A DNA stretch of 64,000 bases, taken from Methylobacterium sp. AMS5. GTDB taxonomy: Bacteria; Pseudomonadota; Alphaproteobacteria; Rhizobiales; Beijerinckiaceae. The DNA lies in the NCBI RefSeq assembly GCF_001542815.1, contig NZ_CP006992.1, positions 1,493,501 to 1,557,500 of the forward strand, in the 5' to 3' direction. A program made the translations under genes and the position numbers. The notes under the pieces are model-generated. The model was not told where the DNA came from and ran no database searches. It saw only the letters and a program-made list of their open reading frames with translations. This document shows positions 17,178-25,817 of the stretch, in pieces. How positions within the stretch are numbered: position 1 is the first letter of the stretch; the number at the start of each line of letters is the position of its first letter.

Positions 17178-19898
17178 ATGAGCGAGGCCGAACGGACGAA
17201 TTCGAGCAGCGGCGATCCACAGGGCGCGACGCGCCGCCGCCTCGACCGGCTGGTGGCGCAGGCGCGGGCTGCGGGCCTGTGGGAGCGGGCTTGGCCGGTG
17301 CTGTGGCGCGGGCTCGGCGTCGTCCTGGCTTTCCTCGCCGCCTCCTGGCTCGGCCTGTGGCTCGATTTGTCCCCGGTTGGGCGCATGATCGGGCTCGGGC
17401 TCTTCGCCGCCCTGTTCGTCGCCGCTTTGTGGCCGGCCGTTCGGCTCCGCGCCCTGAGCCGGCGCGAGGCGCTTGCCCGGATCGACCGCGAGGCCGCCCG
17501 CAAGGGGGGGACGGCGCATGATCCGGCTTCTTCGATCGAGGACACGCTGGCTGTCGGCCAGAGCGATCCGGTCACCCGCGCCCTGTGGGCCCTGCATCAG
17601 TCGCGGGCCGCCGCCGCCGTCGCGCGGCTGAAGGCCGGGCGCCCGCGCCCGCATATGCCCGGCCACGATCCGCTGGCGCTCCGCGCGGGCGTCCTCGTCG
17701 CGGCGCTGGCCGCCCTGTTCGTCGCCGGCCCCGAATGGCGCGGGCGCGTCGCCGCCGCCTTCGACTGGCGCGAGCCCCAGGCCGCGGCGCCGAGCTTCCG
17801 CGTCGATGGCTGGATCGACCCGCCGATCTACACCCGCGTGCCGCCGCTGATCGTGACGATGTCGGGCACCCCGAAGGACCCGGTGCAGCGCCTGCGCGCG
17901 CCGGTCAATTCCACCCTGATCGTGCGCATCGCCGGCCAGGGCGAGGCGGAGCTGACCCCGAACGCCGCCCTTGTGCCGGTGGCCAAGGACGAGAAGGACA
18001 CCGCCGGCCGGCCCGCTCCGCGGAGCATCGTGCAGAACGGCGCGAAGGCCAACGAGACCCGCGCGACCCTGCGGGAGGAGCGCTTTCGGCTCGCGGGCGG
18101 CACCGCCGAACTCGGCATCGCCACCTCCGGATCGGAGCCGCAGCGCCTCGTGATCGAGACGGTCCCCGACCGGCCGCCCGAGGTCAGCCGGGTCGGCGAC
18201 CTCGAAGTGAACGGGCGCGGCACCTTCAATCTCAGCTACCGCGCCAAGGACGATTACGGCATCGCCGCCGCCGAGGGGCTGGTCGAGCCGGTGAAGCCCG
18301 GCCGCTCGCTCGTTCCGGTGCCGAAGATCCCGCTCGCGCTGCCGGCCGACGCCACGGGCGAGACCGACACCAAGACGCTGGTCGACCTCACCGACAATCC
18401 CTGGTCCGGCGCACGGGTGAAGCTCACCCTCGTGGTGCGCGACGAGGCCGGGCAGGAGGGCCGCACCGAGACCGCCGAGATCGTGCTGCCGGCCCGTCCC
18501 TTCAGCCAGCCGCTCGCCCGCGCGCTCGCCGAGGAGCGCCGCCGCCTCGTCACCGCGCCCGACGCGGACCGCGCCCGCGTCCAGACCGCGCTCGACGCCC
18601 TGCGGATCGCGCCGGAGCGCTTCACGCCGCAGCCGGCGATCTTCCTCGGGCTCACCACCGCCGCCAGCCGGCTGCGCGCGGCGAAGTCGGACGAGGATCT
18701 CACCAACGTCGCCGACCTCCTGTGGGAGATGGCCCTCAAGATCGAGGACGGTGATCTCTCGGATGCCGAGAAGGCCCTGCGCGCCGCCCAGGACCGCCTC
18801 AAGGAGGCGATCGAGCGCAACGCCCCGGACGAGGAGGTCAAGAAGCTCACCGAGGATCTGAAACAGGCCCTCGACAAGTTCATGAAGGAGTTCGCCCAGC
18901 GGGCGAAGCCGCAGAACCGGCAGCAATCGGAGCGCCAGCAACAGCAGCAGAACGGCCAGACCGTCACGCCCGACGATCTCGAGAAGATGATCAAGGACAT
19001 GCAGGAGGCGATGCAGCGCGGCGACACGGCGGAAGCCCAGCGCCTGCTCGAACAGCTCCGCAACGTGCTCGAAAACCTCCAGAACGCCGAGAACGGCCAG
19101 AAGTCCGACGGCGGCATGGCCGAGATGAACCGGCAGCTCGACGAGCTCGACAAGATGTCCCGCGAGCAGCAGGACCTGCGCGACGAGACCTACAAGGAAG
19201 GCCAGCAGGGCCAGCAGCGTCCCGGCCAGCGCCAGCGACCGCAGCCGGGCCAGCAGCAGGGGCAGCAAGGCCAGCGCGGGCAGCAGCCCGGCCGGCAGGG
19301 CGAGGGCCAGGAAGGCCAACAGGAGGGGCAGCAGGGCCGCGGCCAGCAGGGGCAGCGCGGCCAGGGCCAGCAAGGTCAGGGCGGCGGGCAGCAGGGCCAG
19401 AACATGGGCCAGCGCCAGCAGGGCCTGCGCGAGCAGCTCCAGGATCTCAAGAACCGGATGAAGCAGCAGGGGCTTCAGGGGGAAGAGGGGCTGGCGGATG
19501 CCGAGGAGGCCATGCGCGAGGCCGAGGAATCCCTCGGCCAGGGCCGCAACGGCGACGCGGTGGACGCGCAGGGCCGCGCCCTCGACGGGCTGAAGCGCGG
19601 TGCCGAGGGCATGCAGAAGCAGATGCAGCAGATGGCCGAGGGCCAGGAGGGCGAGGGCCAGCAGGAGGGCCAGTCCCAGGGCCGGCAGGGCCGCTCGGGC
19701 TCCGCCGACGACGACCCGCTCGGCCGTCCGACCCGTGGGCGCGACCTCTCGAACGGCAACGTGCGGGTGCCCAATGCCGACGAATCCGCGGTCCAGCGCG
19801 CCCGCCGGATCATGGAGGAGTTGCGGCGCAAGCTCGGCGACCCCTCGCGCCCGCAGGAAGAACTCGATTACTTCGAGCGTCTGCTCCGCCGGAACTGA
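17178..19898 (+). CDS. Large membrane protein of the DUF4175/TIGR02302 family
   Basis: A 906-residue protein found widely in Rhizobiales with no known function. Two hydrophobic helices lie at about residues 43-90 (VVLAFLAASWLGLWLDL, then MIGLGLFAALFVAALW) and a third near 170-190 (AGVLVAALAALFVAG). A long, probably periplasmic part follows, including beta-rich residues 200-450, then a charged helical region and a glutamine/glycine-rich tract encoded at about 19198-19425 with many GQQGQ repeats. The C-terminus (VQRARRIMEELRRKLGD ... YFERLLRRN) is conserved. The low-complexity tract may vary in length between strains. Confidence 0.85.
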   Translation: MSEAERTNSSSGDPQGATRRRLDRLVAQARAAGLWERAWPVLWRGLGVVLAFLAASWLGLWLDLSPVGRMIGLGLFAALFVAALWPAVRLRALSRREALARIDREAARKGGTAHDPASSIEDTLAVGQSDPVTRALWALHQSRAAAAVARLKAGRPRPHMPGHDPLALRAGVLVAALAALFVAGPEWRGRVAAAFDWREPQAAAPSFRVDGWIDPPIYTRVPPLIVTMSGTPKDPVQRLRAPVNSTLIVRIAGQGEAELTPNAALVPVAKDEKDTAGRPAPRSIVQNGAKANETRATLREERFRLAGGTAELGIATSGSEPQRLVIETVPDRPPEVSRVGDLEVNGRGTFNLSYRAKDDYGIAAAEGLVEPVKPGRSLVPVPKIPLALPADATGETDTKTLVDLTDNPWSGARVKLTLVVRDEAGQEGRTETAEIVLPARPFSQPLARALAEERRRLVTAPDADRARVQTALDALRIAPERFTPQPAIFLGLTTAASRLRAAKSDEDLTNVADLLWEMALKIEDGDLSDAEKALRAAQDRLKEAIERNAPDEEVKKLTEDLKQALDKFMKEFAQRAKPQNRQQSERQQQQQNGQTVTPDDLEKMIKDMQEAMQRGDTAEAQRLLEQLRNVLENLQNAENGQKSDGGMAEMNRQLDELDKMSREQQDLRDETYKEGQQGQQRPGQRQRPQPGQQQGQQGQRGQQPGRQGEGQEGQQEGQQGRGQQGQRGQGQQGQGGGQQGQNMGQRQQGLREQLQDLKNRMKQQGLQGEEGLADAEEAMREAEESLGQGRNGDAVDAQGRALDGLKRGAEGMQKQMQQMAEGQEGEGQQEGQSQGRQGRSGSADDDPLGRPTRGRDLSNGNVRVPNADESAVQRARRIMEELRRKLGDPSRPQEELDYFERLLRRN

Positions 19899-19967
19899 AC
19901 CCCGCCGATCGACCCCCATTTCGGGCCGTGCTCGCGCGGGCACGGCCTCTCACGAGATCAACGACCC

Positions 19968-20153
19968 ATGTCTGCCAACCAGCTTGTTCTCCTCGCCTGC
20001 CTCGCCGTGGCCGCCGTGCTGCTCTTGGGCCTCGTCAACATGATGCGGGGCGGCAGCGCCAACGTCTCGCAGAAGCTGATGCGCCTGCGCGTGCTCCTGC
20101 AATTCGTCGCGATCATCGTCATCATGGGCGTGGTCTGGTGGCGGGCCGCCTGA
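19968..20153 (+). CDS. HIG1-domain twin-transmembrane protein
   Basis: A 61-residue inner-membrane protein with two helices (LVLLACLAVAAVLLLGLVNM and LLQFVAIIVIMGVVWW) joined by the conserved loop NVSQKLMRLRVL, the core of the hypoxia-induced HIG1 domain. Mitochondrial relatives associate with respiratory supercomplexes; the bacterial role is not settled. In many alphaproteobacteria a gene of this type lies close to the cobalamin adenosyltransferase and etf genes, as it does here (1.5 kb away). It follows the DUF4175 gene by 69 bases. Confidence 0.85.
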   Translation: MSANQLVLLACLAVAAVLLLGLVNMMRGGSANVSQKLMRLRVLLQFVAIIVIMGVVWWRAA

Positions 20154-20171
20154 CCGCCCACCCCGGCGCGC

Positions 20172-20663
20172 TCAATCCTTCGCGCGCTCGAAGGTCACGA
20201 TGCTGCGGGTCTCGCCCCTGTCGGCCCAGTTCGGCATCACCCGCCAGGGGGTGAGTACCTGCAGCCGGTCGCCGTCGAGCGTGAACATCCGGGTCTGCTG
20301 CGTGCCGACCCACTTCGGATCCCAGGCGACGTCGAGATCGGCGGTCCAGCTGTCACCGTCGAGGCGGAATTTTCCGGAGTATGAGACGAGGGTGCCCATC
20401 AGGGCCGCGCGCTCCGCCTCGGTCTCGGCGGGCTTGCGGCCCTCCCCGGTCAGGACGAAGAAGACGCGCTTCTCCGGCGTGAAATAGGCGTAGCCGGTCG
20501 GGTGCGCGCCCATCACCGGCAGCTTCTCGCCGTCCTTGCGGACCTCGACCTCGTAGGAGACGAGCTTCCACAGCCCGGTCAGCCGGGCCCCGTCCGCCGC
20601 CCGGGCCGGCTGCAGGCCGGCGGCCAGAACCGCTGCGCCCACCATCGCCATCGTCGTCCGCAT
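20172..20663 (-). CDS. Secreted lipocalin-like domain protein
   Basis: A 163-residue protein with a signal peptide (MRTTMAMVGAAVLAAGLQPARAADG). The mature part starts LTGLWKLVSYEVEVRKDGE and contains GYAYFTPEKRVFFVL, YSGKFRLDGDSWT and LDGDRLQVLTPWR, which matches the lipocalin-like DUF family of small beta-barrels whose ligands are unknown. The ATG at 20663 has GGGGGAAG upstream. It is convergent with the HIG1 gene, with only 18 bases between stops. Confidence 0.75.
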   Translation of the reverse strand: MRTTMAMVGAAVLAAGLQPARAADGARLTGLWKLVSYEVEVRKDGEKLPVMGAHPTGYAYFTPEKRVFFVLTGEGRKPAETEAERAALMGTLVSYSGKFRLDGDSWTADLDVAWDPKWVGTQQTRMFTLDGDRLQVLTPWRVMPNWADRGETRSIVTFERAKD

Positions 20664-20938
20664 CGCTTCCCCCCGGCTCCGGCACGTCCCCGACACGGGA
20701 TCGCCCACCCCAACGCGAGAGGCGCGCGGTGGATGCATGATCGCGGCTCACGCACCCTGCGCGGTCACCGCCTCCGACGGACGCGTCCGTGACGTGACCG
20801 GCGATGCCGGCTCCCGACCGGAGTGTGGCGTCGGCGCCCCACCGGGCGGCCAAAAGCGTTGGAGCCGGATGAATCCGCGGGCTGCGTCCGGAGCGGCATG
20901 ATATTCGAGGCGGGTTGAAACGGACGGACCGCCCGCCG

Positions 20939-21577
20939 ATGAAGTCACCCCTTGCCCGGATTCTCGTCGGCGCCCTGGCCGCTTCGGCTGTCACGGCCAC
21001 GCAGGCCGCCGATCTCGGCGCCGCCCGGGCTCCCGCTCCGCCGCCCTACTTCGCCCCCGTCCAGCCCTACTCCATCGTCTCCGAGGTCCGCATCGGCGGT
21101 TCGGTGCAGGATCCGGGCAGCGCCGAGGGCAAGCTGCCGGGCTTCAGCACCGCGAACGTCAACGGCGAGATCCTGTTCGCCAAGCCGTTGATCACCACCG
21201 ATCCGTTCTGGCAGGCCTTCGTGCCGCGGCCCACCGTCGGCGGCAGCTACAACACCGGCGGCCGCACCAGCTACGCCTATATCGGCGCCACCTGGACCGT
21301 GGATCTCTTCCCCGAGACCCTGAACCGGCGCGTCTTCCTCGAAGGCTTCTTCGGCGGTGCGGCGCATAACGGCTATACCGGCCTGAAGGCGAATGCGCCC
21401 TACGGCTTCAACGCGCTGGGCTGCAATCCGCTGTTCCGCGAGGCGGCGGCGCTCGGCTTCCGCATCGACGCGCACTGGAGCGTCATGGCCACCGTCGAGC
21501 ACATGTCGAATGCCGGCCTGTGCGGCGACAATCGCGGCCTGACCAATTTCGGCGGCAAGCTCGGCTACACCTTCTGA
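20939..21577 (+). CDS. Lipid A 3-O-deacylase (PagL-like acyloxyacyl hydrolase)
   Basis: A 212-residue outer-membrane beta-barrel with a signal peptide cleaved after TATQAADLG. PagL removes the 3-O-linked acyl chain from lipid A. The catalytic His-Ser pair is seen in VATVEHMSNAGLCGDN-type sequence (His-x-Ser in EHMSNAG), and the C-terminus ends in an aromatic residue (GGKLGYTF), as outer-membrane barrels do. Alternating strand patterns are visible in YAYIGATWTVDLF and RVFLEGFFGG. It is monocistronic, closed by two hairpins directly downstream. Confidence 0.85.
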   Translation: MKSPLARILVGALAASAVTATQAADLGAARAPAPPPYFAPVQPYSIVSEVRIGGSVQDPGSAEGKLPGFSTANVNGEILFAKPLITTDPFWQAFVPRPTVGGSYNTGGRTSYAYIGATWTVDLFPETLNRRVFLEGFFGGAAHNGYTGLKANAPYGFNALGCNPLFREAAALGFRIDAHWSVMATVEHMSNAGLCGDNRGLTNFGGKLGYTF

Positions 21578-21581
21578 CCAA

Positions 21582-21660
21582 AAGCCGCTTTTGCGGCTTG
21601 CCAGAGTTTTACGGGTTGCAAAGGCCCGCCGGGCGCGAAACATCGCCCGGCGGGTCTTCT
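21582..21660 (+). terminator. Tandem hairpins after the PagL-like gene
   Basis: First hairpin: arms AAGCCGC (21582-21588) and GCGGCTT (21593-21599) with a TTTT loop. Second: an 11-bp perfect stem, CCCGCCGGGCG (21625-21635) with CGCCCGGCGGG (21644-21654), followed by TCTTCTCTTT. The second is a good intrinsic terminator and separates the PagL-like gene from the adenosyltransferase gene. Confidence 0.8.
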
Positions 21661-21697
21661 CTTTGAAGAACACTTAAAGGCCCGCGGGAGAGACGCC

Positions 21698-22270
21698 GTG
21701 GTCAAGCTCAACCGCATCTACACCCGCACCGGCGACCAGGGGACGACCGGGCTCGCCAACGGCGAGCGCCGCTCCAAGGCGGACCTGCGGGTGGAGGCCT
21801 ACGGCACGGTCGACGAGACCAATGCCTGCATCGGCCTCGCCCGCCTCACCGCCGAGCCCGCCCTCGACGCGATGCTGGCGCGCATCCAGAACGACCTGTT
21901 CGATCTCGGCGCCGACCTCGCCACCCCGCCGAGCGACACGCCGCTGGGCTACGAGCCCCTGCGGATCGTGCCCGCTCAGGTGCAGCGGCTGGAGGCGGAG
22001 ATCGACGCGCTCAACGCGAACATCCCGCCGCTGACATCCTTCGTCCTGCCCGGCGGTTCGGCCACGGCCGCCGCGCTCCACCTCGCCCGCACGGTCTGCC
22101 GCCGCGCCGAGCGGCTGGTGGTCGCGCTGTCGGGCGTCGAGAGCGAGGCAATTTCGGGGGAAGCCCTGCAATATCTCAACCGGCTGTCGGACTTCCTGTT
22201 CGTGGCCTCCCGCGCGGCCAACCGCGACGGCGCCGACGACGTGCTCTGGGTGCCCGGCCAGAACCGGTGA
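21698..22270 (+). CDS. pduO: Cob(I)alamin adenosyltransferase, PduO type
   Basis: Makes adenosylcobalamin from cob(I)alamin and ATP. The 190-residue trimeric protein has the PduO signature RIYTRTGDQGTTGLANGERRSK (ATP-binding N-terminus), VEAYGTVDETNACIGLARL and the C-terminal RRAERLVVALS and YLNRLSDFLFVASRAAN. In methylotrophs using the ethylmalonyl-CoA pathway, adenosylcobalamin is needed by methylmalonyl- and ethylmalonyl-CoA mutases, which suits the etf/hbd neighbourhood; that link is inference. The terminator just upstream leaves only about 40 bases for a promoter or leader, so no cobalamin riboswitch fits there. Confidence 0.93.
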   Translation: MVKLNRIYTRTGDQGTTGLANGERRSKADLRVEAYGTVDETNACIGLARLTAEPALDAMLARIQNDLFDLGADLATPPSDTPLGYEPLRIVPAQVQRLEAEIDALNANIPPLTSFVLPGGSATAAALHLARTVCRRAERLVVALSGVESEAISGEALQYLNRLSDFLFVASRAANRDGADDVLWVPGQNR

Positions 22271-22302
22271 ATCGCCGCGGGTCACGCCCCCGATAAGGCG
22301 CG

Positions 22303-22331
22303 TTGACAAGCGGGAAATCGCCTCGTTACGG
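22303..22331 (+). promoter_or_regulatory. Sigma-70-type promoter of etfBA
   Basis: TTGACA at 22303-22308, a 17-base spacer and TTACGG at 22326-22331. It lies in the gap between the adenosyltransferase gene and etfB, about 100 bases before the etfB start. The -35 box is consensus and the -10 box is weak, as is usual in GC-rich alphaproteobacteria. No experimental evidence. Confidence 0.5.
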
Positions 22332-22432
22332 TCCCGCCGCCCTGACAATCCCATCGATCGCGGTCAAGCGGGTCCGAGAGCCGTCCGTCAAGTGACGCCG
22401 GGACTTCGCAGGAGCGGAGGAAAGCGACAGCC

Positions 22433-23182
22433 ATGAAGGTTCTGGTGCCCGTCAAGCGGGTCGTCGATTACAACGTGAAGATCCGCGTCAAGGCCGACGG
22501 GTCGGGCGTGGAACTCGCCAACGTCAAGATGTCGATGAACCCCTTCGACGAGATCGCCGTCGAAGAGGCGATCCGTCTGAAGGAAAAGGGCAAGGTCACC
22601 GAGATCGTCGCCGTCTCGATCGGCCCGCAGCAGGCCCAGGAGACCCTGCGCACCGCGCTCGCCATGGGCGCCGACCGGGCCATCCTGGTCAAGACCGATG
22701 TGAATTGCGAGCCGCTCGCCGTTGCCAAGGTGCTGAAGGCGATCGTCGGACGAGAGAGCCCGAATCTCGTCATCCTCGGCAAGCAGGCGATCGACGACGA
22801 TTCGAACCAGACCGGCCAGATGCTCGCCGCACTCCTCGGCTGGCCACAGGGCACCTTCGCCTTCAAACTCGAATTCGGCGAGGGCGCGATCGACGTGACC
22901 CGCGAGGTCGATGGCGGCCTTCAGACCGTGTCGCTCAAGCTGCCGGCGATCGTCACGACGGATCTGCGCCTCAACGAGCCGCGCTACGCGAGCTTGCCCA
23001 ACATCATGAAGGCGAAGAAGAAGCCGCTGGAGGAGCTGACTCCGGAGGGGCTCGGGATCGACGTCGCGCCGAAGCTGACCGTGCTCAAGGTCGTCGAGCC
23101 GTCGGGCCGGCAGGCGGGCGTCAAGGTCGGCTCCGCGGCCGAGCTGGTGCAGAAGCTCAAGGTCGAAGCCGGCGTGCTCTGA
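22433..23182 (+). CDS. etfB: Electron transfer flavoprotein subunit beta
   Basis: Small subunit of the FAD/AMP-binding ETF heterodimer, which carries electrons from acyl-CoA dehydrogenases and related enzymes to ETF:ubiquinone oxidoreductase. The 249-residue protein begins [20 protein letters not shown] and has the family signature [21 protein letters not shown] and the AMP-site region [22 protein letters not shown]. The recognition-loop region [25 protein letters not shown] is typical. etfA follows after 79 bases in the same direction. Confidence 0.95.
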   Translation: MKVLVPVKRVVDYNVKIRVKADGSGVELANVKMSMNPFDEIAVEEAIRLKEKGKVTEIVAVSIGPQQAQETLRTALAMGADRAILVKTDVNCEPLAVAKVLKAIVGRESPNLVILGKQAIDDDSNQTGQMLAALLGWPQGTFAFKLEFGEGAIDVTREVDGGLQTVSLKLPAIVTTDLRLNEPRYASLPNIMKAKKKPLEELTPEGLGIDVAPKLTVLKVVEPSGRQAGVKVGSAAELVQKLKVEAGVL

Positions 23183-23261
23183 TCCCGCTCCGATCCTCGC
23201 GGCGCCGCTCCCGGCCTCCGGTCGAGCGGCGCGCCTCCCCTCTTGTCGAGAAGTTTCGCCG

Positions 23262-24215
23262 ATGACCACGCTCCTCTACGTCGAGCACGCCAACGGGCAG
23301 ATCAAGGACGGTACGCTGAAGGCGCTGACCGCTGCCAAGGAACTGGGCGCGCCCATCCACGCTCTGGTGCTCGGCACCGGCTCGAAGGCGGCGGCCGAGG
23401 CTGTGGCCAAGTTCGAGGGCATCGAGACGGTGCTGAATTCCGAGGACGGCGCCTACGACCACGACCTCGCCGAGACGACCGCCGCCCTGATCGCCGCGAT
23501 CGCCGAGCCCTACGACGCGATCGTCGCCGCCGCCACGACCACGGGCAAGAATACCCTGCCCCGCGTCGCCGCGCTCCTCGACGTCGCCCAGGTCTCCGAC
23601 ATCATCAAGGTCGTCTCGCCCGACACCTTCGAGCGGCCGATCTACGCCGGCAACGCGATCCAGACCGTGCAGTCCGGTGCGGGCAAGCGGGTCATCACCG
23701 TGCGCACCGCCGCCTTCAAGCCCGCGGAACCGGGCAGCGCCTCCGCCGCGATCGAGGCGGTCTCGGCGGCCGCTCCCGACGCGCTGGGCGCCGCCTACAA
23801 GTCGGAAGAGATCGCCAAGTCCGACCGGCCGGAGCTGGCCTCGGCCAAGTTCATCGTCTCCGGCGGCCGTTCGCTCGGCTCGGCGGAGAAGTTCAAGGAG
23901 CTGATCGAGCCGCTGGCCGACGCGCTGGGCGCCGCGGTCGGCGCCTCGCGCGCGGCGGTGGATGCCGGCTACGCCCCGAACGATTGGCAGGTGGGTCAGA
24001 CCGGCAAGGTGGTGGCGCCCGACCTCTACGTCGCGGTCGGCATCTCCGGCGCGATCCAGCATCTGGCCGGCATGAAGGACTCGAAGGTCATCGTCGCCGT
24101 CAACAAGGACGAGGACGCGCCGATCTTCCAAGTGGCGGATTACGGGCTGGTCGGCGACCTGTTTCAGGTCGTGCCGGACTTGCAGGCCGAGATCGCCAAG
24201 GCCAAGGATCGTTAG
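23262..24215 (+). CDS. etfA: Electron transfer flavoprotein subunit alpha
   Basis: FAD-binding subunit of ETF, 317 residues. The C-terminal FAD-binding domain is clear: [66 protein letters not shown] and [22 protein letters not shown]. The N-terminal domain ([19 protein letters not shown]) pairs with EtfB. Transcribed with etfB. It supports beta-oxidation-type and amine oxidations; hbd follows with its own likely promoter. Confidence 0.95.
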   Translation: MTTLLYVEHANGQIKDGTLKALTAAKELGAPIHALVLGTGSKAAAEAVAKFEGIETVLNSEDGAYDHDLAETTAALIAAIAEPYDAIVAAATTTGKNTLPRVAALLDVAQVSDIIKVVSPDTFERPIYAGNAIQTVQSGAGKRVITVRTAAFKPAEPGSASAAIEAVSAAAPDALGAAYKSEEIAKSDRPELASAKFIVSGGRSLGSAEKFKELIEPLADALGAAVGASRAAVDAGYAPNDWQVGQTGKVVAPDLYVAVGISGAIQHLAGMKDSKVIVAVNKDEDAPIFQVADYGLVGDLFQVVPDLQAEIAKAKDR

Positions 24216-24292
24216 ACGCATCGGTAGACGGATCGGTAACGCACCTCGCGACACCGTCGAACCGGCTTGGGCGCCTGCGGCTTGAGCCCGGT

Positions 24293-24321
24293 TTGACGCA
24301 TTTGTTGCAGTGCCGCATTCT
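24293..24321 (+). promoter_or_regulatory. Candidate promoter of hbd
   Basis: TTGACG at 24293-24298, a 17-base spacer and CATTCT at 24316-24321, about 50 bases before the hbd start. The spacer and -10 contain TTGCAGTGCCGCATT, a TGC/GCA-rich sequence loosely like known PhaR operator cores. The promoter call is moderate and the operator idea is weak. Confidence 0.4.
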
Positions 24322-24372
24322 AGAGGTGCGGACGAGAGGACGATGCCGCAGCAGGTAGGACGCGATACGGTT

Positions 24373-25254
24373 ATGGGCATCGAGATCAAGACGGTCGGCA
24401 TCGTCGGTGCCGGCCAGATGGGGAACGGCATCGCGCATGTCTGCGCGACGTCGGGCCTCCAAGTGCGGCTGAACGACCGCGATCCGCAGCGGATCGATGC
24501 CGGTCTCGCGCAGATCGACGCGAACCTCACGCGTCAGGTCCAGAAGGGAACGCTGAGCGACGAGCAGCGCCGCAGCGCCCTGGATCGCATCGCGGCGGCG
24601 CGCAGCTACGACGACCTCGCGCCCTGCGACCTCGTCATCGAGGCGGCGACCGAGGACGAGGCGACCAAGCGCAAGATCTTCCAGGCGCTCTGCCCCTCGC
24701 TCAAGCCCGACGCCTTGGTCGCGACCAACACCTCCTCGATCTCGATCACGCGGTTGGCTGCGGCGACCGATCGGCCGGACCGCTTCATCGGCATCCACTT
24801 CATGAACCCGGTGCCGGTGATGCAGCTCGTCGAGCTGATTCGCGGCATCGCCACCGAAGATCCGACCTACGAATCGGCCAAGGCCTTCATCGCCAAGCTC
24901 GGCAAGACCTCGACCATGTCCGAGGACTTCCCGGCCTTCATCGTCAACCGCATCCTGCTGCCGATGATCAACGAGGCGATCTACACGCTCTACGAGGGCG
25001 TGGGTTCGGTCGAGTCGATCGATACCGCGATGCGCCTCGGCGCGAACCACCCGATGGGGCCGCTGCAGCTCGCCGACTTCATCGGCCTCGATACCTGCCT
25101 GTCCGTGATGCAGGTGCTCTACGAGGGGCTGGCGGATTCGAAGTACCGCCCCTGCCCGCTGCTGGTGAAGTACGTCGAGGCCGGCTGGCTCGGCCGCAAG
25201 ACCAAGCGCGGATTCTACGATTACCGCGGCGAGACGCCGATCCCGACGCGCTGA
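24373..25254 (+). CDS. hbd: 3-hydroxybutyryl-CoA dehydrogenase
   Basis: NAD(P)-dependent oxidation/reduction between 3-hydroxybutyryl-CoA and acetoacetyl-CoA. The 293-residue protein has the Rossmann motif VGIVGAGQMGNGIAHVCA, the catalytic His in GIHFMNPVPVMQLVE (His-Phe-Met-Asn-Pro), the conserved IVNRILLPMINEAI and the C-terminal GANHPMGPLQLADFIGLD and GRKTKRGFYDY. The ATG at 24373 gives the usual family length; an ATG at 24343 with GAGAGG close by would add ten residues. Together with etfBA and the adenosyltransferase it fits C4 acyl-CoA metabolism (PHB and ethylmalonyl-CoA routes), which is inference. Confidence 0.93.
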   Translation: MGIEIKTVGIVGAGQMGNGIAHVCATSGLQVRLNDRDPQRIDAGLAQIDANLTRQVQKGTLSDEQRRSALDRIAAARSYDDLAPCDLVIEAATEDEATKRKIFQALCPSLKPDALVATNTSSISITRLAAATDRPDRFIGIHFMNPVPVMQLVELIRGIATEDPTYESAKAFIAKLGKTSTMSEDFPAFIVNRILLPMINEAIYTLYEGVGSVESIDTAMRLGANHPMGPLQLADFIGLDTCLSVMQVLYEGLADSKYRPCPLLVKYVEAGWLGRKTKRGFYDYRGETPIPTR

Positions 25255-25288
25255 GCCTCGCGCTGCGAGAGCGCATTCCGGCGAAAAA

Positions 25289-25327
25289 GAAAAAGCCGCC
25301 CGAGACATCGTCCCGGGCGGCTTTTTC
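25289..25327. terminator. Strong bidirectional intrinsic terminator between hbd and the convergent small gene
   Basis: A 14-bp perfect stem: GAAAAAGCCGCCCG (25289-25302) pairs with CGGGCGGCTTTTTC (25314-25327) around an 11-base loop. A-rich on the left and T-rich on the right, it can end transcripts from hbd (rightward) and from the small membrane-protein gene (leftward). Confidence 0.9.
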
Positions 25328-25346
25328 GTGATCGTGCGGCTTGGCC

Positions 25347-25625
25347 TTACTGAGCCGACTTCTGCGCCGGCTGCGGATAGGCCGGGTTCTCGGCCGGAAC
25401 GTTGCCGCTGTTGGAGGACGGGGCCTTGTTGACGGAACCCGTGGTTATCTCACGCGAGGATTCCTGGCTCTTGCCGGCGTAATCGGACGTCGTCTCCGCC
25501 CGGTTCCAGCTCAGGAGGCCGACTGCGGCCACCGCCAGCAGGACGAGGCTCGCCACCAGCACGTAGAGGACAGGCTTGCCCTTCGCACCCTGGCGGGCAT
25601 CGGTTTGGGTCTCGATCTGGGCCAT
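25347..25625 (-). CDS. Small single-pass membrane protein, probably stress-induced
   Basis: A 92-residue protein with a charged N-terminus (MAQIETQTDARQGAKGK), one transmembrane helix (PVLYVLVASLVLLAVAAVGLLSW) and a polar Ser/Asn/Pro-rich tail ending PQPAQKSAQ. I do not recognise a named family. A perfect GGAAC-N17-CGTT sequence upstream (25685-25710, same strand) indicates control by the alphaproteobacterial general-stress sigma factor EcfG. A strong terminator lies just after the stop, so it is a single-gene unit. Confidence 0.75.
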   Translation of the reverse strand: MAQIETQTDARQGAKGKPVLYVLVASLVLLAVAAVGLLSWNRAETTSDYAGKSQESSREITTGSVNKAPSSNSGNVPAENPAYPQPAQKSAQ

Positions 25626-25684
25626 GAAATTCCCTCTCTTCCGCCCGACGAAAGGGGCGGCGTCGGCATCGGTTATGCTTGGCC

Positions 25685-25710
25685 AACGCCGGTCCGGCGC
25701 CGAGAGTTCC
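25685..25710 (-). promoter_or_regulatory. EcfG (general stress) promoter, exact consensus
   Basis: On the minus strand GGAAC (25710-25706), 17 bases, CGTT (25688-25685). This is the consensus recognised by EcfG/RpoE2-type sigma factors under PhyR-NepR control. It lies about 60 bases upstream of the ATG at 25625, a normal promoter distance. Confidence 0.75.
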
Positions 25711-25817
25711 TGAGTAAGCTGCGCCTTGAGGCTCGTTCCGCATTCGGGACGAAGCTCAAGGTTCTCAGTTCGGCAGCCTTTCTTTCAAATTGCCGGAAAC
25801 ATCTTCGGGATGAGGCT

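Noticed and set aside
16809..19943. A 1044-codon open frame on the minus strand opposite the DUF4175 gene
   Set aside because: Leucine-rich low-complexity product caused by the complement of the Gln/Gly repeat region; the plus-strand frame has the family's conserved ends and membrane helices.
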